Positions 24,949 through 34,437 are shown, counted from the stretch's first letter. The stretch: 64,000 nt of DNA from Candidatus Villigracilis adiacens (GCA_016703605.1 JADJBU010000002.1:124001-188000), one strand, 5' to 3'. Notes: generated by a model from the letters alone, not told the origin. Numbers and translations are program-made.

Positions 24949-26043
24949 GTGGAAGAAAATATCGAAGGAATATCTGAGGGTATTGTTGTCCCGCCGATGC
25001 TGGATGCGGCTTGGAAGTATTTCCTCTTTGGCTTTGTCGCCATATCCGCGCCGATCTTCAATTTCAGTTTCATCGAACTATTGAAGCCCGAATGGCAGGA
25101 TGGGAAGTTTTCATCGTACATCAACCTGTTCCTGCTGCCGGAAGCCTCGCTTTGGTTCTTTCCGCTGCTGGTTTATGCCGTCGGTTGTTACCTGCTCCTG
25201 CTGCTGGCTGCCGAACGGTACGCCAAATTCTTCGGCGTTCGTTTCGGTGTTTACACTGGAGCATTCCTCGCCCTGCAATACAGCCTGCTCACATTGACCG
25301 GGTTGGACAGCCCCTCCGGTTATTTCTACGTTCTCCTGATCTATTTTGCTCCGTTCGTGTTTGCGAGATTCCATCGCCGGTTGACCTCAAAATGGCGGGC
25401 ATCGCTGGTCAATGGAATTTTGATCGGGCTTGGACTCGCCGCTTTCGTCGCCGCCATGACGTTTATGGGCAGTCCCAGTTCGCCATTCGTGTTGCTCCTG
25501 ATGTTCCTCGGAATTTCCGCGCCGTTTTGGTGCTTCCTCATCGCCCTGCAAGCCGCCCGCTGGCTTTGGAAGCATCACGAAACCACACTCACCCTCCCCC
25601 GCGGATTTGGCATCTTCGCCTGGCTTTCTGCCTACGCCTTTGCCTTGCAATTCGACATCTTGAAAATGTTCGAGCTGTATAACGCATTGCCCACCGAGCC
25701 GCCCAATTGCTACATCGCCACCGCCGCCGCGAAGGGACATCCGCGCTTTGTCGGTTCGCGGGAGGTGACGTTGGCAAACGGAAAAACGATGCGGGTCAAT
25801 CGTCAGTTGCAGAGGCTCAAGGCGGCGGAAATTGCCTGGGTGGGCATATCAGCCCCAAGTCATAGAATGATGCGGCGCTTGTATGATGTCATCGGCAAAC
25901 GGCTGGCAAAGCGCATCCAAAATCCAATTCTTGCGGATATCGCTTATTTCATTCTGATTCCTGTTGAATTATTTTCCTTCTTTGTACTAAAATCAATTAT
26001 CCCTGAAATTCAAATTTTGTCTGAACGTTTATATCGTTCATAA
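24949..26043 (+). CDS. membrane protein with C-terminal CYIATAAA box
   Basis: A 364-residue protein with about seven membrane helices (residues 20-230) and a cytoplasmic tail. GTG at 24949 is chosen because GGAGG lies five bases upstream; TTG at 24937 is in frame but lies ahead of that site. The tail begins PPNCYIATAAAKGHPRFVGS, a variant of the CFIATAAYG box found at the C-terminus of many otherwise unrelated proteins, followed by a basic stretch (RMMRRLYDVIGKRLAKRI) and one last hydrophobic helix. The role of the box is unknown. It precedes an S10 peptidase gene by 11 bp. Confidence 0.72.
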   Translation: MEENIEGISEGIVVPPMLDAAWKYFLFGFVAISAPIFNFSFIELLKPEWQDGKFSSYINLFLLPEASLWFFPLLVYAVGCYLLLLLAAERYAKFFGVRFGVYTGAFLALQYSLLTLTGLDSPSGYFYVLLIYFAPFVFARFHRRLTSKWRASLVNGILIGLGLAAFVAAMTFMGSPSSPFVLLLMFLGISAPFWCFLIALQAARWLWKHHETTLTLPRGFGIFAWLSAYAFALQFDILKMFELYNALPTEPPNCYIATAAAKGHPRFVGSREVTLANGKTMRVNRQLQRLKAAEIAWVGISAPSHRMMRRLYDVIGKRLAKRIQNPILADIAYFILIPVELFSFFVLKSIIPEIQILSERLYRS

Positions 26044-26054
26044 AGGAGACTCAC

Positions 26055-27536
26055 ATGGCTGAAGAAAAAAAGAAAGATGAAGAGAAGAAAGATGAAAAAG
26101 CAATCCCGAAGGACAATATCGTCACCACCAAACATTCGGTGAAGATCGGCGGCAAGACCATAAAGTACACCGTCACGACCGGGACGATGGTCTTGAAGGA
26201 AGAGATCAACGATAAAGAGAAGGACGGCGCCGAGGTCGAAAAGCCGCGCGCGCAGATCTTCTTTACCGCGTATACGCTCGACGGCGTGCGCGATAAAGCC
26301 AAGCGCCCGCTCACCTTCTCGTTCAACGGCGGACCCGGCTCGTCATCTGTGTGGCTGCATTTGGGAGTGCTCGGTCCGCGCCGCGTGGTGATGACCAATG
26401 AAGGCGAGATGCCCAAGCCGCCTTTCAAATTGACAGATAACGAATTTTCTGTGCTCGATGAAACAGATTTGGTTTTCATTGACCCAATGAGCACCGGCTT
26501 CAGCCGCCCGGTGGAAGGCGAGAAGTCGAAGGATTTCCATACCTTCCACAAGGACATTGCCTCGGTTGGCGATTTCATTCGTTTGTACACCACGCGCTAC
26601 AACCGCTGGCTCTCGCCGAAATTCCTCGCGGGCGAATCGTATGGAACCACACGCGCCGCAGGACTCTCCGGCTATCTCGCCGACCGTCACGGCATGTTGC
26701 TGAACGGGCTGATGCTCGTCTCCGCCGTGCTGGATTTCACCACGCTCGATTTCAATCACAACAACGACCTGCCCTACGTTCTTTTCGTGCCGGGCTACAC
26801 CGCCACCGCCTGGTATCACGGCAAACTCGATAAAAAGATACCGCTCAAAACCTGGCTCAAGGAATCGGAAGAATTTGCACAGGGCGAATACGCGACGGCT
26901 CTCTTGAAAGATGGCGCGCTCACGAAAGAAGAAAGAAGAAAGGTTGCTGAAAAACTTGCCCATCTCACAGGCATTTCTGTTGAGTTTATCGAACGCGGCA
27001 ATTTGCGCATCCACACCTTCCACTTCTTCAAGGAACTGCTGCGCGATCAAGGCAAAACCGTCGGTCGGCTCGACAGCCGCTACACCGGCATGGATCGCCT
27101 CGGCGTGACCGAAACCTTCGAGTATGATCCGCTCTTTGCGCAGGTCAACGGTCCGTACACGGCGGCATTCAACGATTACATCCGCTCCGAACTCAAATTC
27201 GAAACCGACACGCCCTACGAGATTCTCAGCGACAAGGTCTGGCGGCAATGGTCGTACGGTTATTTCGAGAATCAATACGTCAACGTCGCCGAAACCCTGC
27301 GCGCCGCGATGACCTTCAACAAATATCTCAAAGTCTTCGTCGCCAACGGCTACTACGATCTCGGCACGCCCTACTTCGCCACCGAATACACCTTCAACCA
27401 TCTCGCCCTGGATGAATCCCTGCATAAGAACATTAGCATGGGTTACTACGAAGCGGGTCACATGATGTACGTCCACATGCCTTCGCTCAAGCAGATGAAG
27501 AAGGACTTGAGCAAGTTCATCAAAGATGCAAGTTAA
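26055..27536 (+). CDS. S10 family serine carboxypeptidase-like peptidase
   Basis: A 493-residue peptidase of the alpha/beta-hydrolase S10 family. The oxyanion motif FNGGPGSSSVWLHLGVLGP, the catalytic serine in AGESYGTTRAAGLSGYL, Asp in ANGYYDLGTPYFA and His in YEAGHMMYVH form the triad. The N-terminus is a Lys/Glu-rich stretch (AEEKKKDEEKKDEKAIPKDN) with no signal peptide, so a cytoplasmic location is likely, unlike eukaryotic vacuolar homologues. AAGGAG precedes the ATG. Confidence 0.9.
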   Translation: MAEEKKKDEEKKDEKAIPKDNIVTTKHSVKIGGKTIKYTVTTGTMVLKEEINDKEKDGAEVEKPRAQIFFTAYTLDGVRDKAKRPLTFSFNGGPGSSSVWLHLGVLGPRRVVMTNEGEMPKPPFKLTDNEFSVLDETDLVFIDPMSTGFSRPVEGEKSKDFHTFHKDIASVGDFIRLYTTRYNRWLSPKFLAGESYGTTRAAGLSGYLADRHGMLLNGLMLVSAVLDFTTLDFNHNNDLPYVLFVPGYTATAWYHGKLDKKIPLKTWLKESEEFAQGEYATALLKDGALTKEERRKVAEKLAHLTGISVEFIERGNLRIHTFHFFKELLRDQGKTVGRLDSRYTGMDRLGVTETFEYDPLFAQVNGPYTAAFNDYIRSELKFETDTPYEILSDKVWRQWSYGYFENQYVNVAETLRAAMTFNKYLKVFVANGYYDLGTPYFATEYTFNHLALDESLHKNISMGYYEAGHMMYVHMPSLKQMKKDLSKFIKDAS

Positions 27537-27545
27537 ATCATAAGC

Positions 27546-27578
27546 AGACTTCCGAAGTCTCAGAGACTTCGGAAGTCT
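27546..27578. repeat. 33-bp palindrome (AGACTTCCGAAGTCT family)
   Basis: Perfect 16-bp arms around one central base, then TTT; it may end the peptidase transcript. A diverged copy is at 28730-28762, on the other side of the isomerase gene. Confidence 0.88.
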
Positions 27579-27590
27579 TTTCAAGGAACC

Positions 27591-28649
27591 ATGAACCTAG
27601 ACGACCTCGACCTCTTCAAACAAATTGACTCGCAAAACATGATCGCGCAGATCAACGGACTGCCCGACCAACTGCAATCCGCATGGGATTTGGGGCAGAC
27701 TCTGCCGTTGCCAAAACTGGATGACATCCAGGACATCATCCTCAGCGCAATGGGAGACTCCGGCTCGGCTGCCGAACTGGTAACTGCTTCTGTTTTCTCG
27801 AGCCTCAGACTCCCCGTAAGCGTCCACCGCGGCTACGGACTGCCTGCTTCTGCCACAGATAAAACCTTAGTGGTCTGCCTCTCACACTCCGGCAATTCCG
27901 AAGAAGTGTTGGACGCCTTTGAATCCGCGCTGAAAAACGGATGCAAAACAATGGTCATCTCCACCGGCGGCGAGCTGACCAAACGCGCAAACGCAAAAAA
28001 CATCCCCGTCTGGCAATTCACCCACTCCGGCATGGACACGACCGCCATCGCCTATCCCTACGCCTTGACCCTCGCCCTCTTCGCCCGCCTCGGCTGGATC
28101 CCCGACCCCTCCGCAGACATTGCTGAAGCCATGGCAATGATGAAACGCTCGCAGCAGCACATCGTCCCTGAAGTAATCGCGGCGAAGAATCCCGCCAAAC
28201 GTTATGCCGGTCAACTGGTGGGACGTTGGGTGACCTTCGTTGCGACTGAAAATCTTGCCCCCGTGGCATACCGCTGGAAGACCCAGATCAATCAACTGGC
28301 AAAAGCAGGCGCGAACTTCGAGATCGTCCCCGAAGCGACGCATAACACGCTCATTGCCACCATCAATCCGAATCCGACTCTCAATGCGCACACCATGACG
28401 CTCTTCATGCACGCGCCCAGCGACCATCCGCGCAATAAACTGCGCTCAGACTTGATGCGCCAAGCCTTCATGCTCGAAGCCTTGAACACCGACGTGATCG
28501 AAGCGCGCGGAGACTCAGTCATCGCGCATTTATGGACATTGATCATCTTCGGTGATTACATGGCATATTATCTCGCCATGGCCTACGGCGCGGACCCTTC
28601 TGAGGAAGATGCGTTTGTGAATTTCAAGGGGGCATTGGCGTCCATGTAG
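27591..28649 (+). CDS. bifunctional phosphoglucose/phosphomannose isomerase
   Basis: A 352-residue double-SIS-domain isomerase of the archaeal/actinobacterial PGI-PMI type, interconverting glucose-6-P, fructose-6-P and mannose-6-P. Seen: MGDSGSAAELV (first SIS domain), VVCLSHSGNSEEVLDAFESA (phosphosugar binding), and the C-terminal PEATHNTLIA with conserved Glu/His. It can feed sugar phosphates to the glycan genes downstream. The stop codon lies inside a near-perfect palindrome. Confidence 0.9.
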   Translation: MNLDDLDLFKQIDSQNMIAQINGLPDQLQSAWDLGQTLPLPKLDDIQDIILSAMGDSGSAAELVTASVFSSLRLPVSVHRGYGLPASATDKTLVVCLSHSGNSEEVLDAFESALKNGCKTMVISTGGELTKRANAKNIPVWQFTHSGMDTTAIAYPYALTLALFARLGWIPDPSADIAEAMAMMKRSQQHIVPEVIAAKNPAKRYAGQLVGRWVTFVATENLAPVAYRWKTQINQLAKAGANFEIVPEATHNTLIATINPNPTLNAHTMTLFMHAPSDHPRNKLRSDLMRQAFMLEALNTDVIEARGDSVIAHLWTLIIFGDYMAYYLAMAYGADPSEEDAFVNFKGALASM

Positions 28650-28762
28650 GACAAGTCTATAGACTTATCCTACAATCCATCCAAAATTCATCCACTGAAT
28701 TTTGGAGTATAATCGGGGCAGACACAATCAGACTTCCGAAGCCTCACAGACTTCGGAAGTCT
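28646..28762. repeat. cluster of three palindromes
   Basis: Between the isomerase and sat-cysC: GTAGGACAAGTCTATAGACT... (28646-28673, 26 of 28 symmetric, contains the isomerase TAG stop), CCAAAATTCA/TGAATTTTGG (28681-28705) and the second AGACTTCCGAAG copy (28730-28762). Confidence 0.82.
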
Positions 28763-28780
28763 TAACGAAACGGAGAAACA

Positions 28781-30508
28781 ATGGCAAAAGCAAATCTCAT
28801 CCCCCCCTATGGAGGAAAACTGGTTGACCTGGTCGTGAAAGGCGTCGAGCGCGACGAATTGATCGCCCGCGCCGGGCATCTGCCTTCGATCAAGATCACC
28901 ATGCGCAACCTGTGCGACCTGGAACTGATCGCCACTGGCGGCTTTTCCCCGCTGACAACTTTTATGGGCAAAGCCGATTACGAGCGCGTGCTTAAAGAAA
29001 TGCGCCTCGCCGACGGCACGCTCTTCCCGCTGCCGATCACGTTGACGGCTGACCCGAAGGAATTGCCGACTGTGGGTGAAGAACTCGCGTTGCGCTCTGC
29101 GAACTTTGACCTGATCGCAGTGATGACCCTCGACGAGGTCTATCACTGGGACGCGAACACCGAAGCCGCGCTGGCATACGGCTCGACCGATACCAAGCAC
29201 CCGATGGTCTCCGAAATGGGACGCTGGGGCAAGGTCTGCATCAGCGGACCGATGAAGGTCGTCAACCTGCCCAAGTATTACGACTTTGTTGACCTGCGCC
29301 TCACCCCGGCTCAGGTGCGCGAACGGCTCGAAGCGATGGGACACGACAACGTCGTCGCGTTCCAGACCCGCAACCCGCTTCACCGCATCCACGAAGAGTT
29401 GACCAAACGCGCCGCGGCGCAGGTCAACGGCTCGTTGATCGTTCATCCCACCGTCGGCATGACCAAACCCGGCGACGTGGATCACTACACCCGCGTCCGC
29501 ACATACAAGGCGCTGGTGGACAATCACTACGACAAGAAAAGCACCATGCTCTCCCTGCTTCCGCTTGCCATGCGCATGGCGGGACCGAAAGAGGCGCTGC
29601 TTCACGCCATCATCCGCCGCAACCACGGCGCGAATCATTTCGTGGTCGGGCGCGATCATGCGGGACCCGGAAATGATTCGACGGGCAAACCGTTCTACGG
29701 TCCGTACGATGCGCAGGAGATCATGAAGCAGTACGAAGCCGAACTCGGCGTCAAAATGGTTCCCTTCGAGATGCTGGTCTATCTCCCCGATGAAGACCGC
29801 TACGTGGAGGAAAAGGACGTGCCGAAGGGCGCGAAGGTCGCCAACATCTCCGGCACACAGGTGCGCGACGATTATCTGGCGAAGGGCAAACTGCTCCCCG
29901 AATGGTTCACCCGCCCCGAGACCGCTGAAATTTTGCGCGAGATGTATCCGCCGCGCCACGAGCAGGGCTTTGGCATTTGGTTCACCGGTCTGAGCGGTTC
30001 GGGCAAATCTGCCACCACCGCTGTGCTTACCACCCTCCTCCTCGAACGCGGACGTGAAACCGCCATCCTCGACGGCGACGTCGTTCGCACGCACCTCAGC
30101 AAGGGTCTCGGCTTCAGCAAGGAAGACCGCGACACCAACATCATCCGCATTGGTTTCGTCGCTGGCGAGATCGTTCATGCCGGCGGCATCGTCATCTGCG
30201 CCGCCATCAGTCCCTACCGCGCCACCCGCGAAGAAGCCCGCAAGATGGTCGGCGAGAATTTCATCGAAGTCTTCATGGATACGCCTGTTGAAGTCTGCGA
30301 ACAGCGCGATGTGAAGGGTCTGTATGCCAAGGCACGCCAGGCAATGGTCGACGGCAAGCCGATGGGTTTCACCGGCGTGGATGATCCGTATGAGCCGCCC
30401 GTCAAGCCGGAGATCACGCTCAAGGGTTATGAATCCACCCCTGAAGATAACGCCCGCATCATCGTTAAGTATCTGGAAGACCAGGGTTTCCTGCTTCCGG
30501 TGAAGTAA
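28781..30508 (+). CDS. bifunctional sulfate adenylyltransferase / APS kinase
   Basis: A 575-residue fusion that activates sulfate to APS and then PAPS. The ATP sulfurylase part (1-about 385) has QTRNPLHRIHEELTKRA and RNHGANHFVVGRDHAGPGN; the APS kinase part (about 395-575) has the P-loop FTGLSGSGKSATTA, LDGDVVRTHLSKGLGFSKED and the FIEVFMDTPVEVCEQRDVKG stretch. The order matches fungal and thermophile fusions. PAPS is the donor for sulfotransferases, and a PAPS sulfotransferase lies 5 kb downstream in the same gene run, so a biosynthetic rather than a respiratory role is likely. Confidence 0.94.
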   Translation: MAKANLIPPYGGKLVDLVVKGVERDELIARAGHLPSIKITMRNLCDLELIATGGFSPLTTFMGKADYERVLKEMRLADGTLFPLPITLTADPKELPTVGEELALRSANFDLIAVMTLDEVYHWDANTEAALAYGSTDTKHPMVSEMGRWGKVCISGPMKVVNLPKYYDFVDLRLTPAQVRERLEAMGHDNVVAFQTRNPLHRIHEELTKRAAAQVNGSLIVHPTVGMTKPGDVDHYTRVRTYKALVDNHYDKKSTMLSLLPLAMRMAGPKEALLHAIIRRNHGANHFVVGRDHAGPGNDSTGKPFYGPYDAQEIMKQYEAELGVKMVPFEMLVYLPDEDRYVEEKDVPKGAKVANISGTQVRDDYLAKGKLLPEWFTRPETAEILREMYPPRHEQGFGIWFTGLSGSGKSATTAVLTTLLLERGRETAILDGDVVRTHLSKGLGFSKEDRDTNIIRIGFVAGEIVHAGGIVICAAISPYRATREEARKMVGENFIEVFMDTPVEVCEQRDVKGLYAKARQAMVDGKPMGFTGVDDPYEPPVKPEITLKGYESTPEDNARIIVKYLEDQGFLLPVK

Positions 30509-30515
30509 ATGCGCC

Positions 30516-30585
30516 AGACCTGACAGGTTTTGGATCAGAGGCGTTATATGATTGCGACTCTGCGGAAACCTGTCAGGTCTTTTTA
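30516..30585 (+). terminator. long-loop palindrome/terminator after sat-cysC
   Basis: Perfect 15-bp arms AGACCTGACAGGTTT (30516-30530) and complement (30566-30580), 35-nt loop, then TTTTT. The next gene starts only five bases later. Confidence 0.75.
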
Positions 30586-30589
30586 TTGT

Positions 30590-32272
30590 ATGACCAAACC
30601 CCCTTACGCTTCATTCTTAATCCTCAGCCTGCTTGCCCTTTCAGGGACTTTTCTCGTCCTCTATGCGACTCCGCAGGGCATGGGACTCTCCGACGACTCC
30701 ATCGCTTACATCGCCGGGGCAAGAAGCATCTTAAGTGGACAGGGTTACCGCGAAGCCTGGCTGGCATCGAATCAACCCGTCACACATTTTCCCCCCGGTT
30801 TTTCATCTGTACTCGCTCTCGTCGGCATCAGCGGACTCGACCCCCTGCGCGGCGCACGCTTCGTCAATTCCATTTTATTCGGCGCAAATATCTTCCTGCT
30901 CGGACTCATCGGCTGGCGCATGACCAAATCAAAGGTCGCAGGAATCGCGCTGGTGTTTTTATTTTTGATAAACGGCCCACTGTTCCGCGTTCACACGGCA
31001 GCCATGAGCGAACCTCTTTATATCTTCTTCGCCCTCGCGGCGTTTTTATCTTTCTGGAAATATTTCTCTCATCTCACCCAATGTCATGCTGAGCGAAGCG
31101 AAACATCCCTACGAGTATCCGAGAGACCCTTCGTGGCGAAGAGCGCCACTCAGGGTGACACAACTAATCGTCTGGTACATGGCGCTCTTGGCGTTCTTGG
31201 CGGCTCAAACGGTTTTTTGGTTTTATCATCTATTCTCACCGCCTTTGCCTACCTCACCCGCTACGCAGGCTTGGCATTACTCGCCACATTTCTCGTTTCA
31301 CTGTTCATCCTTCACGATACATGGCGCAAACGCCTGGCCAGCGCGGGCTTTTTTCTCGCGGGTTTTGTCCCCTTCGCCCTCGCATGGAGTATCCGCAACA
31401 GCCTGCTGGCAGATAACGCCACCAACCGCACCCTGGTCTTTCACCCCATTACCGCAGAAAACATTCAACTCGGCATTTCCAATTTCGCCGCCTTCATCCT
31501 GCCCATCGAAGAATGGCGAAGAACGCTTGTCAAAATTCCAAATCTATTTGCCATTATTCTTTTTGTTCTTGCGCTCGTTTTACTGGTCTGGGTCGTCTTC
31601 AAAGGCTTGAAGAAATTTTTTCAACCAACAACCGAAATTCCAGAAGTTCTATCCTTCATCGCAACTCTTTACATCTTCGGTTATCTCTCCTCGATTCTCT
31701 CCTCGATGACTCTCTTCGATGCCAGCACCAAATTCCAACTCCGCATCCTTGCGCCGGTCTACGCCAGCCTGCTTATCATGTTGGTCTATCTCGGGTATTG
31801 GCTTTGGCAAAAACAAAAAGCCGTTGCTATTCTCTTATCTCTAGTCATCTTCTCCCTTTCTCTTTCCGGCTTCACCGACACCCTTATCCAACTCCGCAAA
31901 GGCGGACAGGGATACGCCTCCTTCCAATGGTTCGACTCAGAGGCGATGAAATTCCTCAGCCAACTTCCTGAAAACACGCGCATCTACTCCAACGAAGTCG
32001 GCGCAGTTTACCTCTACACGGGTCGCCCCGGCTACGTCCTGCCCGATCTCGTTGACCCCGTCACCGGTCTGCCGCGCGGAAACACCGACGAAGGCATCGC
32101 CGCGCTCCAGTCCGACGTCCTCTCCGGTGAAGCCGCGCTTGCGCTCTTCGATTTCGGTTCCAAGAGCGACGATGTACAATTGATCTACCGCGCCCTCGCC
32201 GACGGTCTGCACCCCGCCTTCGACGCGCAGGGCGATAAAATCTACACCGCACTTCCCGTACCGCAACCTTAA
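30590..32272 (+). CDS. GT-C type membrane glycosyltransferase (GT39/ArnT-like), with repeat insertion
   Basis: A 560-residue protein with about 11 membrane helices. The first periplasmic loop has an acidic pair (GLSDDSIAYIAGARSILSGQ) as in ArnT, PMT and other polyprenyl-phosphate-sugar-dependent GT-C enzymes, and a soluble domain follows the last helix. Between helices 4 and 5, residues 165-190 (CHAERSETSLRVSERPFVAK) are encoded by an in-frame copy of the TGTCATGCTGAGCG palindromic repeat. Start at 30590 avoids the upstream palindrome. Its stop lies in another palindrome (32258-32283). Acceptor unknown; context suggests surface glycan. Confidence 0.78.
   Translation: MTKPPYASFLILSLLALSGTFLVLYATPQGMGLSDDSIAYIAGARSILSGQGYREAWLASNQPVTHFPPGFSSVLALVGISGLDPLRGARFVNSILFGANIFLLGLIGWRMTKSKVAGIALVFLFLINGPLFRVHTAAMSEPLYIFFALAAFLSFWKYFSHLTQCHAERSETSLRVSERPFVAKSATQGDTTNRLVHGALGVLGGSNGFLVLSSILTAFAYLTRYAGLALLATFLVSLFILHDTWRKRLASAGFFLAGFVPFALAWSIRNSLLADNATNRTLVFHPITAENIQLGISNFAAFILPIEEWRRTLVKIPNLFAIILFVLALVLLVWVVFKGLKKFFQPTTEIPEVLSFIATLYIFGYLSSILSSMTLFDASTKFQLRILAPVYASLLIMLVYLGYWLWQKQKAVAILLSLVIFSLSLSGFTDTLIQLRKGGQGYASFQWFDSEAMKFLSQLPENTRIYSNEVGAVYLYTGRPGYVLPDLVDPVTGLPRGNTDEGIAALQSDVLSGEAALALFDFGSKSDDVQLIYRALADGLHPAFDAQGDKIYTALPVPQP
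31082..31160 (+). repeat. in-frame TGTCATGCTGAGCG repeat inside glycosyltransferase
   Basis: 79-bp unit from TGTCATGCTGAGCG to CTCAGGGTGACA. The unit at 56673-56742 is the same family in the opposite orientation, sharing both ends and the central GAGACCCTTCG word. Confidence 0.85.
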
Positions 32273-32283
32273 GGTTGCGCTAC
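32258..32283. repeat. 26-bp palindrome across a stop codon
   Basis: GTACCGCAACCTTAAGGTTG... centred on CTTAAG; the TAA stop of the glycosyltransferase is at its centre. Confidence 0.85.
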
Positions 32284-32295
32284 AAAAGGACACAC

Positions 32296-33123
32296 ATGAC
32301 CATCTTCGATAAATTCAATTTGAAAGACCGCGTGGCAGTCGTCACCGGCGGCGGCGGACAACTGGGCTATGAATTCTGCAAAACCCTCGCCGAAGCCGGA
32401 GCCGCCGTCGTCGCCGCGGATTTAAATATGGAACTCGCCACCCAAACCGCGACTCGACTCTCAGAGTCTGGTCATACGGCGATGCCTTTTCCCCTCGACG
32501 TGACCCGCCTCGAATCGACCCGTGACCTGGTCGCTGAAACCGTCAAGCGTTTCAGCCGCCTCGACATTCTCGTCAACTCCGCCGCGCTCGACCCCAAGTT
32601 CGACCCGACCGCCGCCGAAAAAGGAATCGCCCCCGGCGCCTTCGAAGATTATCCGCTTGCCGATTGGCAGGCAGCCCTCAACGTCAACCTGACCGGCATG
32701 TTCCTCACCACCCAGGCTTGCGTCAAGCAGCTGGTGTCGCAGGGCAAAAAGGGCAGCATTATTAACATCTGTTCAACATATGGTTTAAATGGACCAGATC
32801 AGCGTATATATATCAAAGATGGCAAACGTGTGGCGTACAAACCCGTTTACTACACCACCACCAAAGCCGGTGTGATGGGTTTTACCAAGTATCTCGCCGC
32901 CTACTATGCCGAAACCGAAATTCGCGTCAATGCGCTCACCCCCGGCGGCGTGTACAATAACCACGAAGAATACTTCGTCAAGAACTACTCCGCCAGGACC
33001 ATCCTCGGACGCATGGCAAACAAGGACGAAATGAACGGCGCATTATTGTTCCTCGCCTCGGACGCCTCCTCGTACATGACGGGTAACAACGTCATCGTGG
33101 ACGGCGGCTGGACGGCTTGGTAG
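32296..33123 (+). CDS. SDR family oxidoreductase in nonulosonate locus
   Basis: A 275-residue classical SDR: VAVVTGGGGQLGYEFCKTLA for NAD(P), NSAALDPKFD, the catalytic Ser in NICSTYGL and YYTTTKAGV (YxxxK), ending MTGNNVIVDGGWTAW. AAAGGA lies before the ATG at 32296, preferred to an upstream TTG. It is directly followed by the CMP-sugar synthetase and NeuB, where SDRs of this kind are often found; a step in sugar modification is likely but the substrate is not known. Confidence 0.83.
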   Translation: MTIFDKFNLKDRVAVVTGGGGQLGYEFCKTLAEAGAAVVAADLNMELATQTATRLSESGHTAMPFPLDVTRLESTRDLVAETVKRFSRLDILVNSAALDPKFDPTAAEKGIAPGAFEDYPLADWQAALNVNLTGMFLTTQACVKQLVSQGKKGSIINICSTYGLNGPDQRIYIKDGKRVAYKPVYYTTTKAGVMGFTKYLAAYYAETEIRVNALTPGGVYNNHEEYFVKNYSARTILGRMANKDEMNGALLFLASDASSYMTGNNVIVDGGWTAW

Positions 33124-33210
33124 TAATCAGATAAATAGAGAATAGTTGAGTAGTGAGTGGTCATTGTCCTTACTAATCTCTAATCTCTATTCTCCATTCT
33201 CTATTCTCCT

Positions 33211-34437
33211 ATGACCAACATCCTCGCCCTCATCCCCGCCCGCGGCGGCTCGAAAGGCATTCCGCGCAAGAACATCCGCTCCTTTGCGGGCTATCCGCTC
33301 ATTGCGTGGAGCATCGCCGCGGCGAAGCAGTCCAGTCTCGTGACGCGCGTCATCGTTTCGACGGACGACGAAGAAATCGCAGCCGTCGCCCGCGAATGGG
33401 GCGCGGAGACGCCCTTTCTCCGCCCGGCGGAACTCGCGCAGGACAAGACCACCGACCTGCCCGTCTTTGAACACGCGCTCAAATTACTGGAGGAGATCGA
33501 AGGCTATCATCCCGAGGTTGTGGTGCAACTGCGTCCCACTTCGCCCATCCGTCCGAAGACGATGATGGACGACGCGATCCGAATCCTGCTGGATCACGCC
33601 GACGCCGATTGCGTGCGCGGTGTTGTGCCCGCCGCGCAGAACCCCTTCAAGATGTGGCGTTTCCACGGCGAAGACAAGCCGCTCGTTCCCCTGCTCGAAG
33701 TTCCCGGCATCTCCGAACCGTATAATGCGCCGCGGCAGATTCTCCCGCCGGTCTACTGGCAGACGGGTCACATTGACGCGGTCCGCACGACGACCATCAC
33801 CGACAAAAAGTCGCTGACGGGCAATGTCGTCTATCCGCTGATGATCGACCCGAAATACACGGTGGATATTGACACGCTGCCAGACTGGGCGAAGTACGAA
33901 GCGGTCATCTACAGCGGACTGGAGGTTGTGTCGCCGGGAAAGCCCCGCCGCCTCATGCCCGAGACCGTGAAGTTGATCATCTGCGATTTCGACGGCGTGG
34001 TGACGGATAATCTTGTCTTGACCGATGAGAACGGCAAAGAAACCGTTTCCGCTTCGAGAAGCGACAGTATGCACATCAAGACCCTGCGCGAAAAAGGCGT
34101 GGAGGTGATGATCCTCTCCTCGGAGCCGAATCCGGTCGTGATGGCGCGCGCGAAAAAGATGGGGGTGGAGGCAATTCATGGGGTGGGGCTGCAGGACAAA
34201 GGTAGAGTGATGCGCGAAGTCCTCGAGCAGAAAAAGGTTCGGGCGGAGAATGTCGTCTATGTGGGGAATGACCTCAACGACCTTCCCTGTTTTGAAGTGG
34301 CGGGCTGGTCTGTGGCGGTGGCGGATGCGTATCCAGAAGTCCTCCGCGCGGCGGATTATGTGTTGACCAAACCCGGCGGGCGCGGCGCGGTTCGGGAATT
34401 GTGCGAGATGATTTTAAAGAATGTAGCGCCGACTTAA
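33211..34437 (+). CDS. neuA: CMP-nonulosonate synthetase fused to HAD phosphatase
   Basis: A 408-residue two-domain protein. The N-terminal part (1-230) is an acylneuraminate cytidylyltransferase (LALIPARGGSKGIPRKNIR, QLRPTSPIRP) that activates a nonulosonic acid with CMP. The C-terminal part (about 250-400) is a KdsC-like HAD phosphatase (IICDFDGVVTDNLVLTDENG, then VYVGNDLNDLPCFEVAG) that probably removes the 9-phosphate. The same domain pair occurs in vertebrate CMP-sialate synthetase. The start lies in a low-complexity spacer without a clear ribosome-binding site. The last residues (NVAPT) and the stop are encoded by a palindrome. Confidence 0.92.
   Translation: MTNILALIPARGGSKGIPRKNIRSFAGYPLIAWSIAAAKQSSLVTRVIVSTDDEEIAAVAREWGAETPFLRPAELAQDKTTDLPVFEHALKLLEEIEGYHPEVVVQLRPTSPIRPKTMMDDAIRILLDHADADCVRGVVPAAQNPFKMWRFHGEDKPLVPLLEVPGISEPYNAPRQILPPVYWQTGHIDAVRTTTITDKKSLTGNVVYPLMIDPKYTVDIDTLPDWAKYEAVIYSGLEVVSPGKPRRLMPETVKLIICDFDGVVTDNLVLTDENGKETVSASRSDSMHIKTLREKGVEVMILSSEPNPVVMARAKKMGVEAIHGVGLQDKGRVMREVLEQKKVRAENVVYVGNDLNDLPCFEVAGWSVAVADAYPEVLRAADYVLTKPGGRGAVRELCEMILKNVAPT

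Noticed and set aside
28688..30178. Long open frame on the minus strand opposite sat-cysC
   Set aside because: It lies entirely over the sulfate adenylyltransferase/APS kinase gene, whose motifs are unmistakable; the antisense translation has no domain and is a G/C-rich shadow.
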